64,000 bases of DNA from Pelagovum pacificum (GTDB taxonomy: Bacteria > Pseudomonadota > Alphaproteobacteria > Rhodobacterales > Rhodobacteraceae). The DNA is taken from positions 1,798,001 to 1,862,000 of the forward strand of contig NZ_CP065915.1 in the NCBI RefSeq assembly GCF_016134045.1, given 5' to 3'. Both the position numbers and the translations under genes were made by a program. Of this stretch, positions 19,612 to 29,387 are shown piece by piece. The notes below the pieces were generated by a model. The model had not been told where the DNA came from. It saw nothing but the letters and a program-made list of their open reading frames with translations, and searched no databases. The number at the start of each line of letters is the position of its first letter. Position 1 is the stretch's first letter.

Positions 19612-19650
19612 GCCAACGAGGCCTGTGTCAACGAGGCCTGCGCCAATGAG
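19612..19650. repeat. Imperfect 15-bp tandem repeat
   Basis: Two copies of a 15-base unit, GCCAACGAGGCCTGT and GTCAACGAGGCCTGC, are followed by a partial third (GCCAATGAG). It lies between the icd terminator hairpin and the EamA gene. It is in frame with an upstream extension of the EamA reading frame. Confidence 0.6.
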
Positions 19651-19673
19651 AAAGGGCGGCATCGCTGCCGCCC
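19647..19673 (-). terminator. Intrinsic terminator of icd
   Basis: Read on the minus strand, GGGCGGCA-GCGA-TGCCGCCC forms an 8-bp GC-rich stem with a 4-base loop, followed by TTTCTC. It lies 27 bases beyond the icd stop codon, the expected place for a Rho-independent terminator. Confidence 0.65.
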
Positions 19674-19699
19674 TCCCGTCGAATACAGGGCCGTCGGCG

Positions 19700-20914
19700 T
19701 TAGCCGCCGAGCGCCTTGTTCAGGTTCTCGTCGACTTTCTCAAGGAAGCCCATGGTGGTGAGCCACTTCTGGTCGGGGCCGACCAGCAGCGCGAGGTCCT
19801 TCGTCATGAAGCCGCTCTCCACGGTGTCGACGATGACCTTCTCGAGCGTTTCGGCGAAGTTCTGCAGCTCGGCGTTGTCGTCGAGCTTGGCGCGGTGCTT
19901 CAGACCACCGGTCCAGGCGTAGATCGAGGCGATCGAGTTGGTCGAGGTCTGCTCGCCCTTCTGGTGCTGGCGGAAGTGGCGGGTGACGGTGCCGTGCGCG
20001 GCCTCTGCCTCGACGATCTTGCCGTCGGGCGTCATCAGCTGCGAGGTCATCAGGCCGAGCGAGCCGAAGCCCTGCGCGACGGTGTCGGACTGCACGTCGC
20101 CGTCGTAGTTCTTGCAGGCCCAGACGTAGCCGCCGGACCACTTCAGCGAGGCTGCGACCATGTCGTCGATCAGGCGGTGCTCGTACCAGATCTTCGCCTT
20201 CTTGAACTCTTCCTCGAACTCTTCCTCGTAGACCTTCTGGAAGATGTCCTTGAAGCGGCCGTCATAGGCCTTGAGGATCGTGTTCTTTGTCGACAGGTAG
20301 ACCGGCCAGCCAAGGTTGAGGCCGTAGTTCAGCGACGCGCGGGCGAAGTCGTAGATCGAGGCGTCGAGGTTGTACATGCCCATGGCGATGCCGGCGTCGG
20401 GCGCGTCGAAGACCTCTTTCTCGATGACGGTGCCGTCCGCGCCTTCGAACTTCATCGTCAGCTTGCCGGCGCCGGGGAATTTGAAGTCGGTCGCACGGTA
20501 CTGGTCACCGAAGGCGTGGCGGCCGACGACGATCGGCTTGGTCCAGCCGGGGACGAGGCGGGGAACGTTCTTGCAGATGATCGGCTGGCGGAAGATGACG
20601 CCGCCGAGGATGTTGCGGATCGTGCCGTTGGGCGAGCGGTACATGCGCTTGAGGCCGAATTCCTCGACGCGCTGCTCGTCCGGCGTGATCGTGGCGCATT
20701 TCACGCCGACGCCGATTTCCTTGATCTTCTCGGCGGCATCGACCGTGATCTGGTCGTCCGTGTCGTCGCGGGCCTCGATGCCGAGGTCGTAGTAGAGCAG
20801 GTCGATGTCGAGATAGGGCAGGATCAGCTTCTGCTTGATGAAGTCCCAGATGATCCGGGTCATCTCGTCGCCGTCGAGCTCGACGACGGGGTTCTCTACC
20901 TTGATCTTGGTCAT
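19700..20914 (-). CDS. icd: NADP-dependent isocitrate dehydrogenase
   Basis: This 404-residue TCA-cycle enzyme oxidises isocitrate to 2-oxoglutarate and CO2 with NADP+. The start [20 protein letters not shown] is typical of the homodimeric (eukaryote-like) class II IDH. Substrate-binding S-P-N-G-T-I-R-N (about residues 95-102) is present, as are the metal-site Asp region around YDGDVQSD and the NADP-binding HGTVTRH region. AGGAG precedes the ATG. A strong hairpin follows the stop, and two GTATAC sites lie upstream. Confidence 0.96.
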   Translation of the reverse strand: MTKIKVENPVVELDGDEMTRIIWDFIKQKLILPYLDIDLLYYDLGIEARDDTDDQITVDAAEKIKEIGVGVKCATITPDEQRVEEFGLKRMYRSPNGTIRNILGGVIFRQPIICKNVPRLVPGWTKPIVVGRHAFGDQYRATDFKFPGAGKLTMKFEGADGTVIEKEVFDAPDAGIAMGMYNLDASIYDFARASLNYGLNLGWPVYLSTKNTILKAYDGRFKDIFQKVYEEEFEEEFKKAKIWYEHRLIDDMVAASLKWSGGYVWACKNYDGDVQSDTVAQGFGSLGLMTSQLMTPDGKIVEAEAAHGTVTRHFRQHQKGEQTSTNSIASIYAWTGGLKHRAKLDDNAELQNFAETLEKVIVDTVESGFMTKDLALLVGPDQKWLTTMGFLEKVDENLNKALGG

Positions 20915-20986
20915 GCGGTCCTCCGGGTTTGGACGAAATATGTCTTGCGGGCGCCATAGCGCATCGGGCGGCCTTCGGGAAGTGCT

Positions 20987-21002
20987 GTATACGAAGGTAT
21001 AC
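20987..21002. promoter_or_regulatory. Paired GTATAC operator-like sites upstream of icd
   Basis: GTATAC-GAAG-GTATAC: two self-palindromic hexamers four bases apart, 73 bases before the icd ATG and just past the DUF3817 stop. GTATAC-type cores are what FadR-subfamily GntR regulators usually bind, so this may control icd. The regulator is not in the window. Confidence 0.45.
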
Positions 21003-21008
21003 GGACGG

Positions 21009-21296
21009 TCAGAGCACGGCGCGCCGCCGCAACCAGTGATCGTTCAGGAAACCGAGCACGGGCACGAAGGCGCCGACGAACAGAAGCGCGCCCCAGCGTA
21101 CTCCGACGACCCGCGCAAGGAGCGAGAGGACCAGCACCGCGACGAACGCGAGGAAGGCGATACCGTGCATCATGCCAACCACGGAGGTCGGGCCCGGGAT
21201 GTCCGCCCAGTATTTCAGCGGCATGGCGACGAAAAACAGCAGGACGAGCGTCACGGCTTCGACCAGCATGGAGAGACGGAGGAGTCGGGCGATCAT
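21009..21296 (-). CDS. DUF3817-like small membrane protein
   Basis: The 95-residue protein has about three hydrophobic helices. [25 protein letters not shown] near the N-terminus and [12 protein letters not shown] in the middle are the pattern I associate with DUF3817 proteins (often annotated as YdzA-like). The function is unknown. Its ATG overlaps the end of the tandem-HD gene by four bases (ATGA), so the two are likely one operon. Confidence 0.75.
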   Translation of the reverse strand: MIARLLRLSMLVEAVTLVLLFFVAMPLKYWADIPGPTSVVGMMHGIAFLAFVAVLVLSLLARVVGVRWGALLFVGAFVPVLGFLNDHWLRRRAVL

Positions 21297-22429
21297 TCTG
21301 CGGGAGCCTTCCCTTCGGGGCTGAACCAGTCTTCGACGGCGGGCCGGAGCGCCTCCCACACTGCCGGCAGACCGAGGCGTATCTTCGAGGCCACCCGCGC
21401 CTCAAGCCGGTCGATTGTCACATCGTACTCGATCCAGGAGCCGCCGCCGCATTCGAGGTTGGCCATGACCGGCTGAACGCGGTCCACCGACTTGGCGAAG
21501 ATCGCGTCGTCGCTCGCAGCCGCCTCGAACTCGTCCCAGAGGGCACGAAGGTTCGTACCCTGATCCTCGGGTAGCATCCCGAAGAGACGGTCGGCGGCCG
21601 CCTGTTCCTTGGCCTCCTGAAGGGCGGGGTCGTGATTGCCGTGGACCGGCGCATCGCCGGCGTCGATCTCGACGAGGTCGTGCAGGATCAGCATTTTGAG
21701 GGCCCGTGCCGGGTCGGAATCGGTGACGGAATGTTCTCCGAGCACGATGGCATAGAGGGCGAGGTGCCACGAATGCTCCGCCGAGTTCTCGCGCCGCGAT
21801 CCGTCGAAGATCGTCGTGCCGCGCAGCACCGTCTTCAGCCGGTCGGCCTCGGCGAGGAAGCGCAGGCGCGCCCCGAACGGCTGGGGCGGGCTGACGCCTT
21901 TGCGGTCGAGCAGGGACATGGCGTAGTCGTGCGCCTCTGGCCAGTCGTCGCGCATCAGCGCGGCACGTCCGATGGTCAGCAGGTGGCGCAGGATCTCGCG
22001 GTCCCGTTCGGTCTGGTCCGGATTGAACAGCTCCTGGAACGCCGGCTGCAGCGTATCGAGCATCCGCACGTAGCGGGCTTCGGGCGACTTGCCCTCTGCG
22101 AACTCGGTCCAGACGGCGTGGAAGCTCGCCCCCTGATCGGCGGGCAGCAGCGCGAACAGCCGTTCGACCGACGTGGCCTCGTCCGGGCTCTGCTCGGTGC
22201 CGTCAATCTCGACCAAGTCGTGCAGCAGGCACATCATCAGCGCGCGATCGAGGTCGGTGTCCTCGGGCGCGGCGTCGGCGAAGATCATCGCCCAGAGCGC
22301 GAGGTGCCAGGAATGTTCGGCGGCATTCTCGAACCGGGAGCCGTCCATCAGCACGTTGGGACGATCGACGCGCTTCAGCCGGTCCACCTCCACGAGAAAG
22401 GCGAGCTGTTCGGCAAGGCGGTCGGTCAT
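21293..22429 (-). CDS. Double HD-domain hydrolase (two HDDC2/YfbR-like domains fused)
   Basis: This 378-residue protein is an internal duplication. Domain 1 (about residues 5-170) has ENAAEHSWHLAL and LLHDLVEID. Domain 2 (about 185-350) has ENSAEHSWHLAL and LHDLVEIDAGD. Each copy thus keeps the H...HD...D metal ligands and the E-x-x-x-E/D-like EID motif of HDDC2/YfbR-type 5'-deoxynucleotidases. The two domains also share FxxExDRLK and DGSRxEN. Single-domain proteins of about 190-200 residues are usual, so the fusion is notable. The role is probably nucleotide monophosphate hydrolysis, by inference. Confidence 0.82.
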   Translation of the reverse strand: MTDRLAEQLAFLVEVDRLKRVDRPNVLMDGSRFENAAEHSWHLALWAMIFADAAPEDTDLDRALMMCLLHDLVEIDGTEQSPDEATSVERLFALLPADQGASFHAVWTEFAEGKSPEARYVRMLDTLQPAFQELFNPDQTERDREILRHLLTIGRAALMRDDWPEAHDYAMSLLDRKGVSPPQPFGARLRFLAEADRLKTVLRGTTIFDGSRRENSAEHSWHLALYAIVLGEHSVTDSDPARALKMLILHDLVEIDAGDAPVHGNHDPALQEAKEQAAADRLFGMLPEDQGTNLRALWDEFEAAASDDAIFAKSVDRVQPVMANLECGGGSWIEYDVTIDRLEARVASKIRLGLPAVWEALRPAVEDWFSPEGKAPAE

Positions 22430-22484
22430 GGGGGTGCTCCGGTAATCGCGTTCTGAATAGACCCGATCCGCACCGGAAAGGAAG

Positions 22485-22922
22485 TCACCCTGCCGAGAAC
22501 TGCGACTTCATGCGGCTGCCGGGCGGACGCGCGACGCCATCCTTCAGGAGCTTGTCGAAGAAGCTCGCGTCGGGGAAACCATCCCACGGATAGAGACCGT
22601 GCACAGCGTTCAGGAACGCCTCGATCACGGCCGGTTCCTGCTTGGGGGTCGGCAGGCTGAGGAGTCGGCTGCGGGTGCGGACGTAGTCGGGAAGGCCGTC
22701 GTAGCCGATCACCGTCCACTCGCCCTTCATGAAGGGGTCGGCGTCGGTCGGGATCTCGGCGATCACCTCGGACGCGGCGAGGCCGGCGACACGATCGTCA
22801 CGACGCAGCGACAGCAGCAGACAGACCTCGTTGCCGGGTTCGACGCGCGACACCTGTCCGATCGCGTGACCGCCGTCGAGCAGCGGAATGGTGAAGATAT
22901 CGGCCTCTTCGGGCGCGCTCAT
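22485..22922 (-). CDS. Conserved hypothetical protein, Imm26-like N-terminus
   Basis: The protein has 145 residues and no signal peptide or membrane helix. The opening DIFTIPLLDGGHAIGQVSR resembles the start of Imm26-type immunity domains (a beta-rich fold), but the match is by eye and weak. Its start overlaps the stop of the next upstream small gene by four bases (ATGA), indicating co-expression. There is no toxin gene nearby, so an immunity role is not supported. Confidence 0.55.
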   Translation of the reverse strand: MSAPEEADIFTIPLLDGGHAIGQVSRVEPGNEVCLLLSLRRDDRVAGLAASEVIAEIPTDADPFMKGEWTVIGYDGLPDYVRTRSRLLSLPTPKQEPAVIEAFLNAVHGLYPWDGFPDASFFDKLLKDGVARPPGSRMKSQFSAG

Positions 22923-23143
22923 TCCTCGAGCCCGCCCTTCTGCTCGATCTCGCGCAGCAGGTCGCGGGCACGGCGTTCGGCAAGCAGAACGCGGATCGCG
23001 GTGCGGAACGCTTCCTCCGTGGTCTGGGAGGAAGCGCCGAGCGACTTCGCGATCTCCTCGTGGAGGCGCGGCTCGCCCAGCTTCTCCATCACCTGAATCA
23101 CGTCTTCGGCGAGCCGGTTGGCGACCTCTTCGGAGAACGACAT
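22919..23143 (-). CDS. Small helical protein of unknown function
   Basis: The product is 74 residues, strongly charged and predicted to be almost entirely helical (SFSEEVANRLAEDVIQVMEK, then REIEQKGG near the end). It has no recognised domain. It follows the alpha/beta hydrolase with an 11-base gap and overlaps the 145-residue hypothetical, so these three genes probably form an operon running away from the suf locus. Confidence 0.6.
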   Translation of the reverse strand: MSFSEEVANRLAEDVIQVMEKLGEPRLHEEIAKSLGASSQTTEEAFRTAIRVLLAERRARDLLREIEQKGGLEE

Positions 23144-23154
23144 CCCCTGGCTCC

Positions 23155-23808
23155 TCAGCGCGTGTTCTCGGTCAGGCGGCGGCGGACGTAATCGGACACG
23201 CTGCCGATCATCGTCTCCATGTGCGGATCCTCAAAGAAGTGTCCCGCACCCTCGACCTGCTCGTGGGTGATGGTGATGCCCTTCTGCTCGTGCAGCTTGC
23301 CAACCAGCGTGTTGGTGTCCTGCGGCGGCGCGACCCGGTCGCCCGAGCCGTTGATGATGAGGCCGGAGGAGGGGCAGGGGGCGAGGAACGAGAAGTCGTA
23401 CATGTTCGCCGGCGGCGAGACCGAGACGAAGCCGGTGATCTCGGGGCGGCGCATCAGTAGCTGCATGCCGATCCAGGCGCCGAACGAGAAGCCGGCGACC
23501 CAGCAGTGTTTCGCGTTCGGGTTCATCGACTGCAGGTAATCGAGCGCGGAGGCCGCGTCGGACAGTTCGCCGACGCCCTGGTCGTACTCGCCCTGGCTGC
23601 GGCCGACGCCCCGGAAGTTGAAGCGCAGCACCGTGAAGCCGATGTTGTGGAAGGCATAGTGCAGGTTATAGACGACGCGGTTGTTCATCGTGCCCCCGAA
23701 CTGCGGGTGGGGGTGCAGGATGATCGCGATCGGCGCGTCCCTGTCCTTCTGGGGATGGTAACGTCCTTCGAGCCGACCCTCGGGGCCGGGGAAGATAACC
23801 TCGGGCAT
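23155..23808 (-). CDS. Alpha/beta hydrolase (serine hydrolase)
   Basis: The 217-residue cytoplasmic alpha/beta hydrolase has the conserved HPHPQFGGTMNNRVV segment near residue 32 and NFRGVGRSQGEYDQG after it. The nucleophile elbow is GFSFGAW (about 115-121), with a C-terminal catalytic His in GAGHFF. This pattern is typical of the small hydrolase found widely in proteobacteria, of unknown substrate. It is transcribed divergently from iscR and shares the 150-base regulatory region that holds the ICE-like palindrome. Confidence 0.8.
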   Translation of the reverse strand: MPEVIFPGPEGRLEGRYHPQKDRDAPIAIILHPHPQFGGTMNNRVVYNLHYAFHNIGFTVLRFNFRGVGRSQGEYDQGVGELSDAASALDYLQSMNPNAKHCWVAGFSFGAWIGMQLLMRRPEITGFVSVSPPANMYDFSFLAPCPSSGLIINGSGDRVAPPQDTNTLVGKLHEQKGITITHEQVEGAGHFFEDPHMETMIGSVSDYVRRRLTENTR

Positions 23809-23838
23809 TGTTCGCCTTTCGTCGGCTTCCGGTAAAAC

Positions 23839-23876
23839 TTGACTCTTTTACTCGGCTTGCTTTAGAAGTGTTCTAA
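23839..23876 (+). promoter_or_regulatory. suf operon promoter with ICE-like Irr palindrome
   Basis: TTAGAAGTGTTCTAA at 23862-23876 is a perfect inverted repeat (TTAGAA-N3-TTCTAA). It matches the iron-control element described for the alphaproteobacterial haem-sensing regulator Irr. A TTGACT at 23839-23844 sits 17 bases before it, so the palindrome would overlap the -10 region. A second, smaller inverted repeat, CCTCCG-TC-CGGAGG, follows at 23880-23893 and may be a further operator (for example for IscR). Confidence 0.7.
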
Positions 23877-23958
23877 TTTCCTCCGTCCGGAGGTATAGCG
23901 GAAGTAAACAGGGCTGCAGGCGCCGTCAATGGCAGCCGAATCCGGATGGAGTGAAGCG

Positions 23959-24423
23959 ATGAAACTCAGCACCAAAGGGCGATACGCGATGGTCGCGCTC
24001 ACCGACCTTGCCTTGCAGCCGGGGGACGGGCTGACGACTCTGGGCGAGATCTCGCGCCGGCAGGACGTATCGCTGCCCTATCTCGAGCAGCTTTTCGTCA
24101 AGCTGCGCCGGGCCGGACTGGTCGAGAGCGTGCGCGGTCCCGGCGGCGGCTACCGCCTCGCGCGGCCCGCCGCGGAGATCCGGGTGTCCGACATCCTCGG
24201 CGCCGTGGACGAGACGGTGAGCGCGATGCACAAGGGCGCCGGGGCCTCCGGCGGGCTGTCCGGCTCGCGGGCGCAGTCGCTGACGAACCGGGTCTGGGAA
24301 GGGCTGTCGGCACAGGTCTACGTCTTCCTGCACCAGACGCGACTTTCGGACGTGGTCGCCAACGACCTCGCCCCCTGTCCGGCCGTGCCGAACCTGTTCG
24401 AGGTGGTCGATGAGCCGGGCTGA
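23959..24423 (+). CDS. iscR: Rrf2-family iron-sulfur regulator IscR, single-cysteine type
   Basis: The protein has 154 residues starting MKLSTKGRYAM with the Rrf2 winged helix (LGEISRRQDVSLPYLEQLF, about 28-46, and the GPGGGYRL wing). The three clustered cysteines that hold the [2Fe-2S] cluster in E. coli IscR (C92, C98, C104) are absent; the only cysteine is C140 (LAPCPAVPN), with H91 and H125 nearby. Rhodobacter sphaeroides IscR is known to bind a cluster with a single cysteine, so this is the lineage-typical form. It heads the suf operon and probably represses it. Confidence 0.88.
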   Translation: MKLSTKGRYAMVALTDLALQPGDGLTTLGEISRRQDVSLPYLEQLFVKLRRAGLVESVRGPGGGYRLARPAAEIRVSDILGAVDETVSAMHKGAGASGGLSGSRAQSLTNRVWEGLSAQVYVFLHQTRLSDVVANDLAPCPAVPNLFEVVDEPG

Positions 24424-24490
24424 TTGGCCGTGGCCGGGCCCTGAAGGCTTGAACGGGGCAATGCCTGCGCCGACAGGGTCTGACTGGCCC

Positions 24491-24538
24491 ATGAAGACCC
24501 AAGCAATTTGCAGCCCAACGAAGGGCAGGGCGCCGTGA
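24491..24538 (+). other. Possible 15-codon leader ORF before iscS
   Basis: An ATG at 24491 opens a 15-codon frame whose TGA overlaps the GTG start of iscS (GTGA), the classic arrangement for translational coupling. I see no Shine-Dalgarno before this ATG, so it may be chance. Confidence 0.25.
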
Positions 24539-25578
24539 CCAGAACCTACCTCGATTTCAACGCGACATCGCCGCTGCGCGCCGAAGCGCGGGACGCGATG
24601 GTTGCCGCATTCGACCTGGTCGGCAATCCGTCCTCGGTGCACTCCGAGGGCCGGGCGGCCAAGGGGCTGCTCGAGTCGAGCCGTGCAGCCGTGGCCGAGG
24701 CCGTCGGTGCTTCGAACGCCGACGTCGTCTTCACCTCCGGCTCGACCGAGGCGGCGGCGCTGGCGCTGGCCGGTCGGGCCCTGGCCGCCGCGCCGATCGA
24801 ACATGATGCCGTCTGGTCCTGGGCGGGTGAGGCGCTGCCGGTCGATGCCGACGGGCTTGTGAGCGTAGCCGAGCCCGACGGCGCGACCTTGCAGTTCGCC
24901 AATTCCGAGACGGGGGTCCTGCAGGCCCTGCCGCAGGGGCTTGCTGTGTCGGACATCACTCAGGGTTTCGGCCGGGTGCCGTTCGCGTTCTCGTGGTCCG
25001 GCGTCGGCATGGTCTTCCTGTCCGCACACAAGTTCGGCGGTCCGAAGGGCGTCGGCGCGCTGGTCTTTCCGCAAGGGACCGACCTTGCCGCGCAGATCAG
25101 AGGGGGCGGGCAGGAGATGGGCCGACGCTCGGGAACGGAGAACCTCGCCGGCATCGCCGGGATGGCCGCCGCGGCGACCGCGGCGCAGCGGGACCTTGCC
25201 GACGGCGTCTGGGATCGAGTGGCCCAACTTAGAAATATTCTAGAAAATGCCATTGCGGCTGGCAGCGATGAGACTATTTTTGTCGGGAAAGCTGCCGACC
25301 GGCTGCCGAATACGAGCTGTTTCGTCACGCCCGGCTGGAAGGGCGAGACGCAGGTCATGACGATGGACCTCGCCGGTTTCGCGATCAGTGCGGGCAGCGC
25401 CTGTTCCAGCGGCAAGGTGAAGGAAAGCCGGGTGCTGCGGGCCATGGGATACGACGCCGATACCGCCGGCAGCGCCATCCGGGTCTCTCTGGGACCGACG
25501 ACGACGGAAGACGAGGTCCTGCGGTTCGCAGAGGCCTGGACCGCCAAACTGAGACGACACCGCGCCCGAGCGGCGTGA
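24535..25578 (+). CDS. iscS: Cysteine desulfurase, IscS/NifS class
   Basis: The 347-residue PLP enzyme releases sulfur from cysteine for Fe-S assembly. The PLP lysine is in [11 protein letters not shown] (about residue 166) and PLP-stacking His about 90. The catalytic cysteine lies in [20 protein letters not shown], the class I (IscS) loop, unlike the SufS-type gene at the end of the operon. The start is GTG 24535 ([14 protein letters not shown]), preceded by AGGGCAGGG; an in-frame TTG at 24508 would add nine residues unlike the family. It lies between iscR and sufB. Confidence 0.9.
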   Translation: MTRTYLDFNATSPLRAEARDAMVAAFDLVGNPSSVHSEGRAAKGLLESSRAAVAEAVGASNADVVFTSGSTEAAALALAGRALAAAPIEHDAVWSWAGEALPVDADGLVSVAEPDGATLQFANSETGVLQALPQGLAVSDITQGFGRVPFAFSWSGVGMVFLSAHKFGGPKGVGALVFPQGTDLAAQIRGGGQEMGRRSGTENLAGIAGMAAAATAAQRDLADGVWDRVAQLRNILENAIAAGSDETIFVGKAADRLPNTSCFVTPGWKGETQVMTMDLAGFAISAGSACSSGKVKESRVLRAMGYDADTAGSAIRVSLGPTTTEDEVLRFAEAWTAKLRRHRARAA

Positions 25579-25592
25579 GGAAGGACGAGAAC

Positions 25593-27137
<1,545 letters not shown>

Positions 27138-27173
27138 GCCGACCGGCTGGCGATCGGAACCGGGAGTAACGCG

Positions 27174-27965
27174 ATGGAGACGCAAGGCCCGTCGAGGGAC
27201 CTTCATCCTGCCGTCGAACAGCGGATCGGCACCGGCGCGAGCTATCTCACGCCGCGCCGGTCGCGCGTTGTCATCTCTCGTTCGCATGAGCGGCCGGTCT
27301 ATTTCACGGTGAACAACCGGAAGGACCGGATCCACGCCACGCACATGAAGGGGCTGTTCTACGAGCAGTCCCAGCTTCCCGTGATCCGGGACCACTTCCC
27401 CGAGGGCGGCGTGTTCGCCGATGTCGGCGCGAACGTAGGCAACCACTCGCTCTACATGCTGATGTTCGGCGGGGCGTCGAAGGTCATTCCGTTCGAGATG
27501 AACCCTGATGCGATCGACCTTTACCTCTCCAACATCTTCCTGAACGGCCTTCAGGACATGGTGGAACTCGATACCCTTGGCTACGGGCTTGGCGATCGGG
27601 TGACTGACAACGCCGCGGTCAGTTCTCCGCACAAGAACCTCGGCTGGGCGCGGGTCGATCTCGACGGTAGCGGGGACGTCCCGGTGCGAACCGGCGACAG
27701 CCTGCTCGACGGTCGCGCGGTGGACTTCATCAAGATGGACGTCGAGGGGATGGAGATCGCGGCGCTGCGCGGGCTCGAGAAGACCATCTCGTCCTGCCGC
27801 CCGGTCCTGTTCATCGAGGTCGACAACAAGAACCGCGATGCCTTCGAGGCGCTGATGGAAGACTGGTCCTACGAGGTGGTGCAGGCCTTCGGGCAAAGCC
27901 GCGTGAACCAGAATTTCCTGCTGAAGCCGGCGGAAAAGCCCCTGACCACGCGGGGCGCGCACTGA
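27174..27965 (+). CDS. FkbM family SAM-dependent methyltransferase
   Basis: This 263-residue class I methyltransferase has motif I FADVGANVGNHSLYM (about residues 81-95), an acidic residue after it (FEMNPDA) and the FkbM-specific IKMDVEGMEIAALRGLE (about 185-201). The substrate is unknown; FkbM-type enzymes O-methylate small molecules or sugars. It sits inside the suf operon, 36 bases after sufB, and overlaps the following gene by one base. No Fe-S-specific feature is seen. Confidence 0.85.
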   Translation: METQGPSRDLHPAVEQRIGTGASYLTPRRSRVVISRSHERPVYFTVNNRKDRIHATHMKGLFYEQSQLPVIRDHFPEGGVFADVGANVGNHSLYMLMFGGASKVIPFEMNPDAIDLYLSNIFLNGLQDMVELDTLGYGLGDRVTDNAAVSSPHKNLGWARVDLDGSGDVPVRTGDSLLDGRAVDFIKMDVEGMEIAALRGLEKTISSCRPVLFIEVDNKNRDAFEALMEDWSYEVVQAFGQSRVNQNFLLKPAEKPLTTRGAH

Positions 27966-28591
27966 TGGTGGCGCAGATGACGGAGTCACCGGGACCTGTC
28001 TTGGACCCGATTCAGCGTCCGAAGCTGACTTTGCCGGAGGCGGAGTCCGCGCTTCTGCAAGAGCGCTATGCGGAGGCGTCCGTCATCCTCGAGTACGGCG
28101 CCGGCGGCTCCACCGTCGTGGCGTCAGAGATGCCGGAAAAGACGATCTGGTCGGTCGAAAGCGATGCGGACTGGATCGACATGATGAACGTCTGGTTCGA
28201 CGCCAACGAGGTCGCCTCGCGGCCGGTCCTGGTCCACGGCGACGTGGGCAAGGTGAAGAACTGGGGCATGCCGGTGAACAATGCCGCGCAAGCCCGGTTC
28301 GCGCGCTATCCGCTGGCGGTCTGGGACATGGACGGTTTTATGCAGCCGGACCTCGTTCTTATTGACGGCCGCTTTCGGGTAGGCTGCCTGCTGGCCTGCC
28401 TGTTTCGCAGCAAGGCGCCGTTGACCGTGCTGTTCGACGATTACGACAATCGCCCCGAATATCACGTGGTGGAGACATACGCGCAGAAGGTGGAGACCGT
28501 GGGCCGCATGGCGCGGTTCGAGATTACACCGCGCGCCATACAGAATGACGAGCTGCTCGAGGTGATCGGGCTGATGCAAAAGAAACGCTGA
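27965..28591 (+). CDS. SAM-methyltransferase-like protein of the suf operon
   Basis: The 208-residue protein has an E-Y-G-A-G-G-S-T motif (about residue 43) followed by an acidic residue (VESDADW), resembling motif I of class I methyltransferases. PDLVLIDGRFR and VLFDDYDNR occur further on. I do not recognise a named family. Translation is coupled to the FkbM gene (TGATG). The two genes form a unit between sufB and sufC, so they are probably expressed with Fe-S assembly. Confidence 0.65.
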   Translation: MVAQMTESPGPVLDPIQRPKLTLPEAESALLQERYAEASVILEYGAGGSTVVASEMPEKTIWSVESDADWIDMMNVWFDANEVASRPVLVHGDVGKVKNWGMPVNNAAQARFARYPLAVWDMDGFMQPDLVLIDGRFRVGCLLACLFRSKAPLTVLFDDYDNRPEYHVVETYAQKVETVGRMARFEITPRAIQNDELLEVIGLMQKKR

Positions 28592-28630
28592 AAAGGCGGC
28601 GGGTCGAACCGCTCGCTGGAAGGAGAAAAT

Positions 28631-29386
28631 ATGCTTGAGATCAAAGGTCTGGAAGTCAAACTTGAAGAAGAGGACAAGCAGATCCTCAGAGGCGTCGACC
28701 TGACTGTCGAGGCGGGCAAGGTCCATGCGATCATGGGGCCGAACGGCTCTGGCAAGTCGACGCTGTCCTACGTCCTCTCCGGCCGCGACGGCTACGAGGT
28801 GACGGGCGGGACTGCGACACTCGACGGTGAAGACCTGCTCGACATGGACCCGGAAGAGCGCGCCGCGATCGGCCTGTTCCTGGCGTTCCAGTACCCGGTC
28901 GAGATCCCCGGCGTCGGCAACATGACCTTCTTGCGCACCGCCGTGAACGCGCAGCGCAAGGCCCGTGGTCAGGAGGAGGTCAGCTCCAAGGATTTCCTCG
29001 CGATGATCCGCGACAAGGCTAAGTCGCTGAAGATCGACCCCGAGATGCTGAAGCGTCCAGTCAACGTCGGCTTCTCCGGCGGTGAGAAGAAGCGCAACGA
29101 AATCCTGCAGATGGCGATGCTCGAGCCGAAGATGTGCATCCTCGACGAGACAGACTCCGGCCTCGACGTCGACGCGATGAAGCTCGTCTCCGACGGCGTG
29201 AACGCGCTGCGCGACGAGGGCCGCGGCTTCCTCGTCATCACGCACTACCAGCGCCTTCTGAACCACATCCAGCCAGACGTCGTGCACATCATGTCCGACG
29301 GCCGGATCGTGAAGACCGGTGGCCCCGAGCTGGCGCTCGAGGTCGAGGAAAGCGGCTACGGCAATATCCTCGGCGAGGTGGCCTGA
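28631..29386 (+). CDS. sufC: Fe-S cluster assembly ATPase SufC
   Basis: The 251-residue ABC-type ATPase of the SufBCD complex has Walker A GPNGSGKST (about 36-44), signature SGGEKKRNEI and Walker B MCILDETDSGLD. The YPVEIPGV stretch in the helical subdomain is characteristic of SufC. It drives the conformational change of SufB-SufD during cluster formation. GGAAGGAG precedes the ATG. sufD starts two bases after the stop. Confidence 0.96.
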   Translation: MLEIKGLEVKLEEEDKQILRGVDLTVEAGKVHAIMGPNGSGKSTLSYVLSGRDGYEVTGGTATLDGEDLLDMDPEERAAIGLFLAFQYPVEIPGVGNMTFLRTAVNAQRKARGQEEVSSKDFLAMIRDKAKSLKIDPEMLKRPVNVGFSGGEKKRNEILQMAMLEPKMCILDETDSGLDVDAMKLVSDGVNALRDEGRGFLVITHYQRLLNHIQPDVVHIMSDGRIVKTGGPELALEVEESGYGNILGEVA

Positions 29387-29387
29387 T

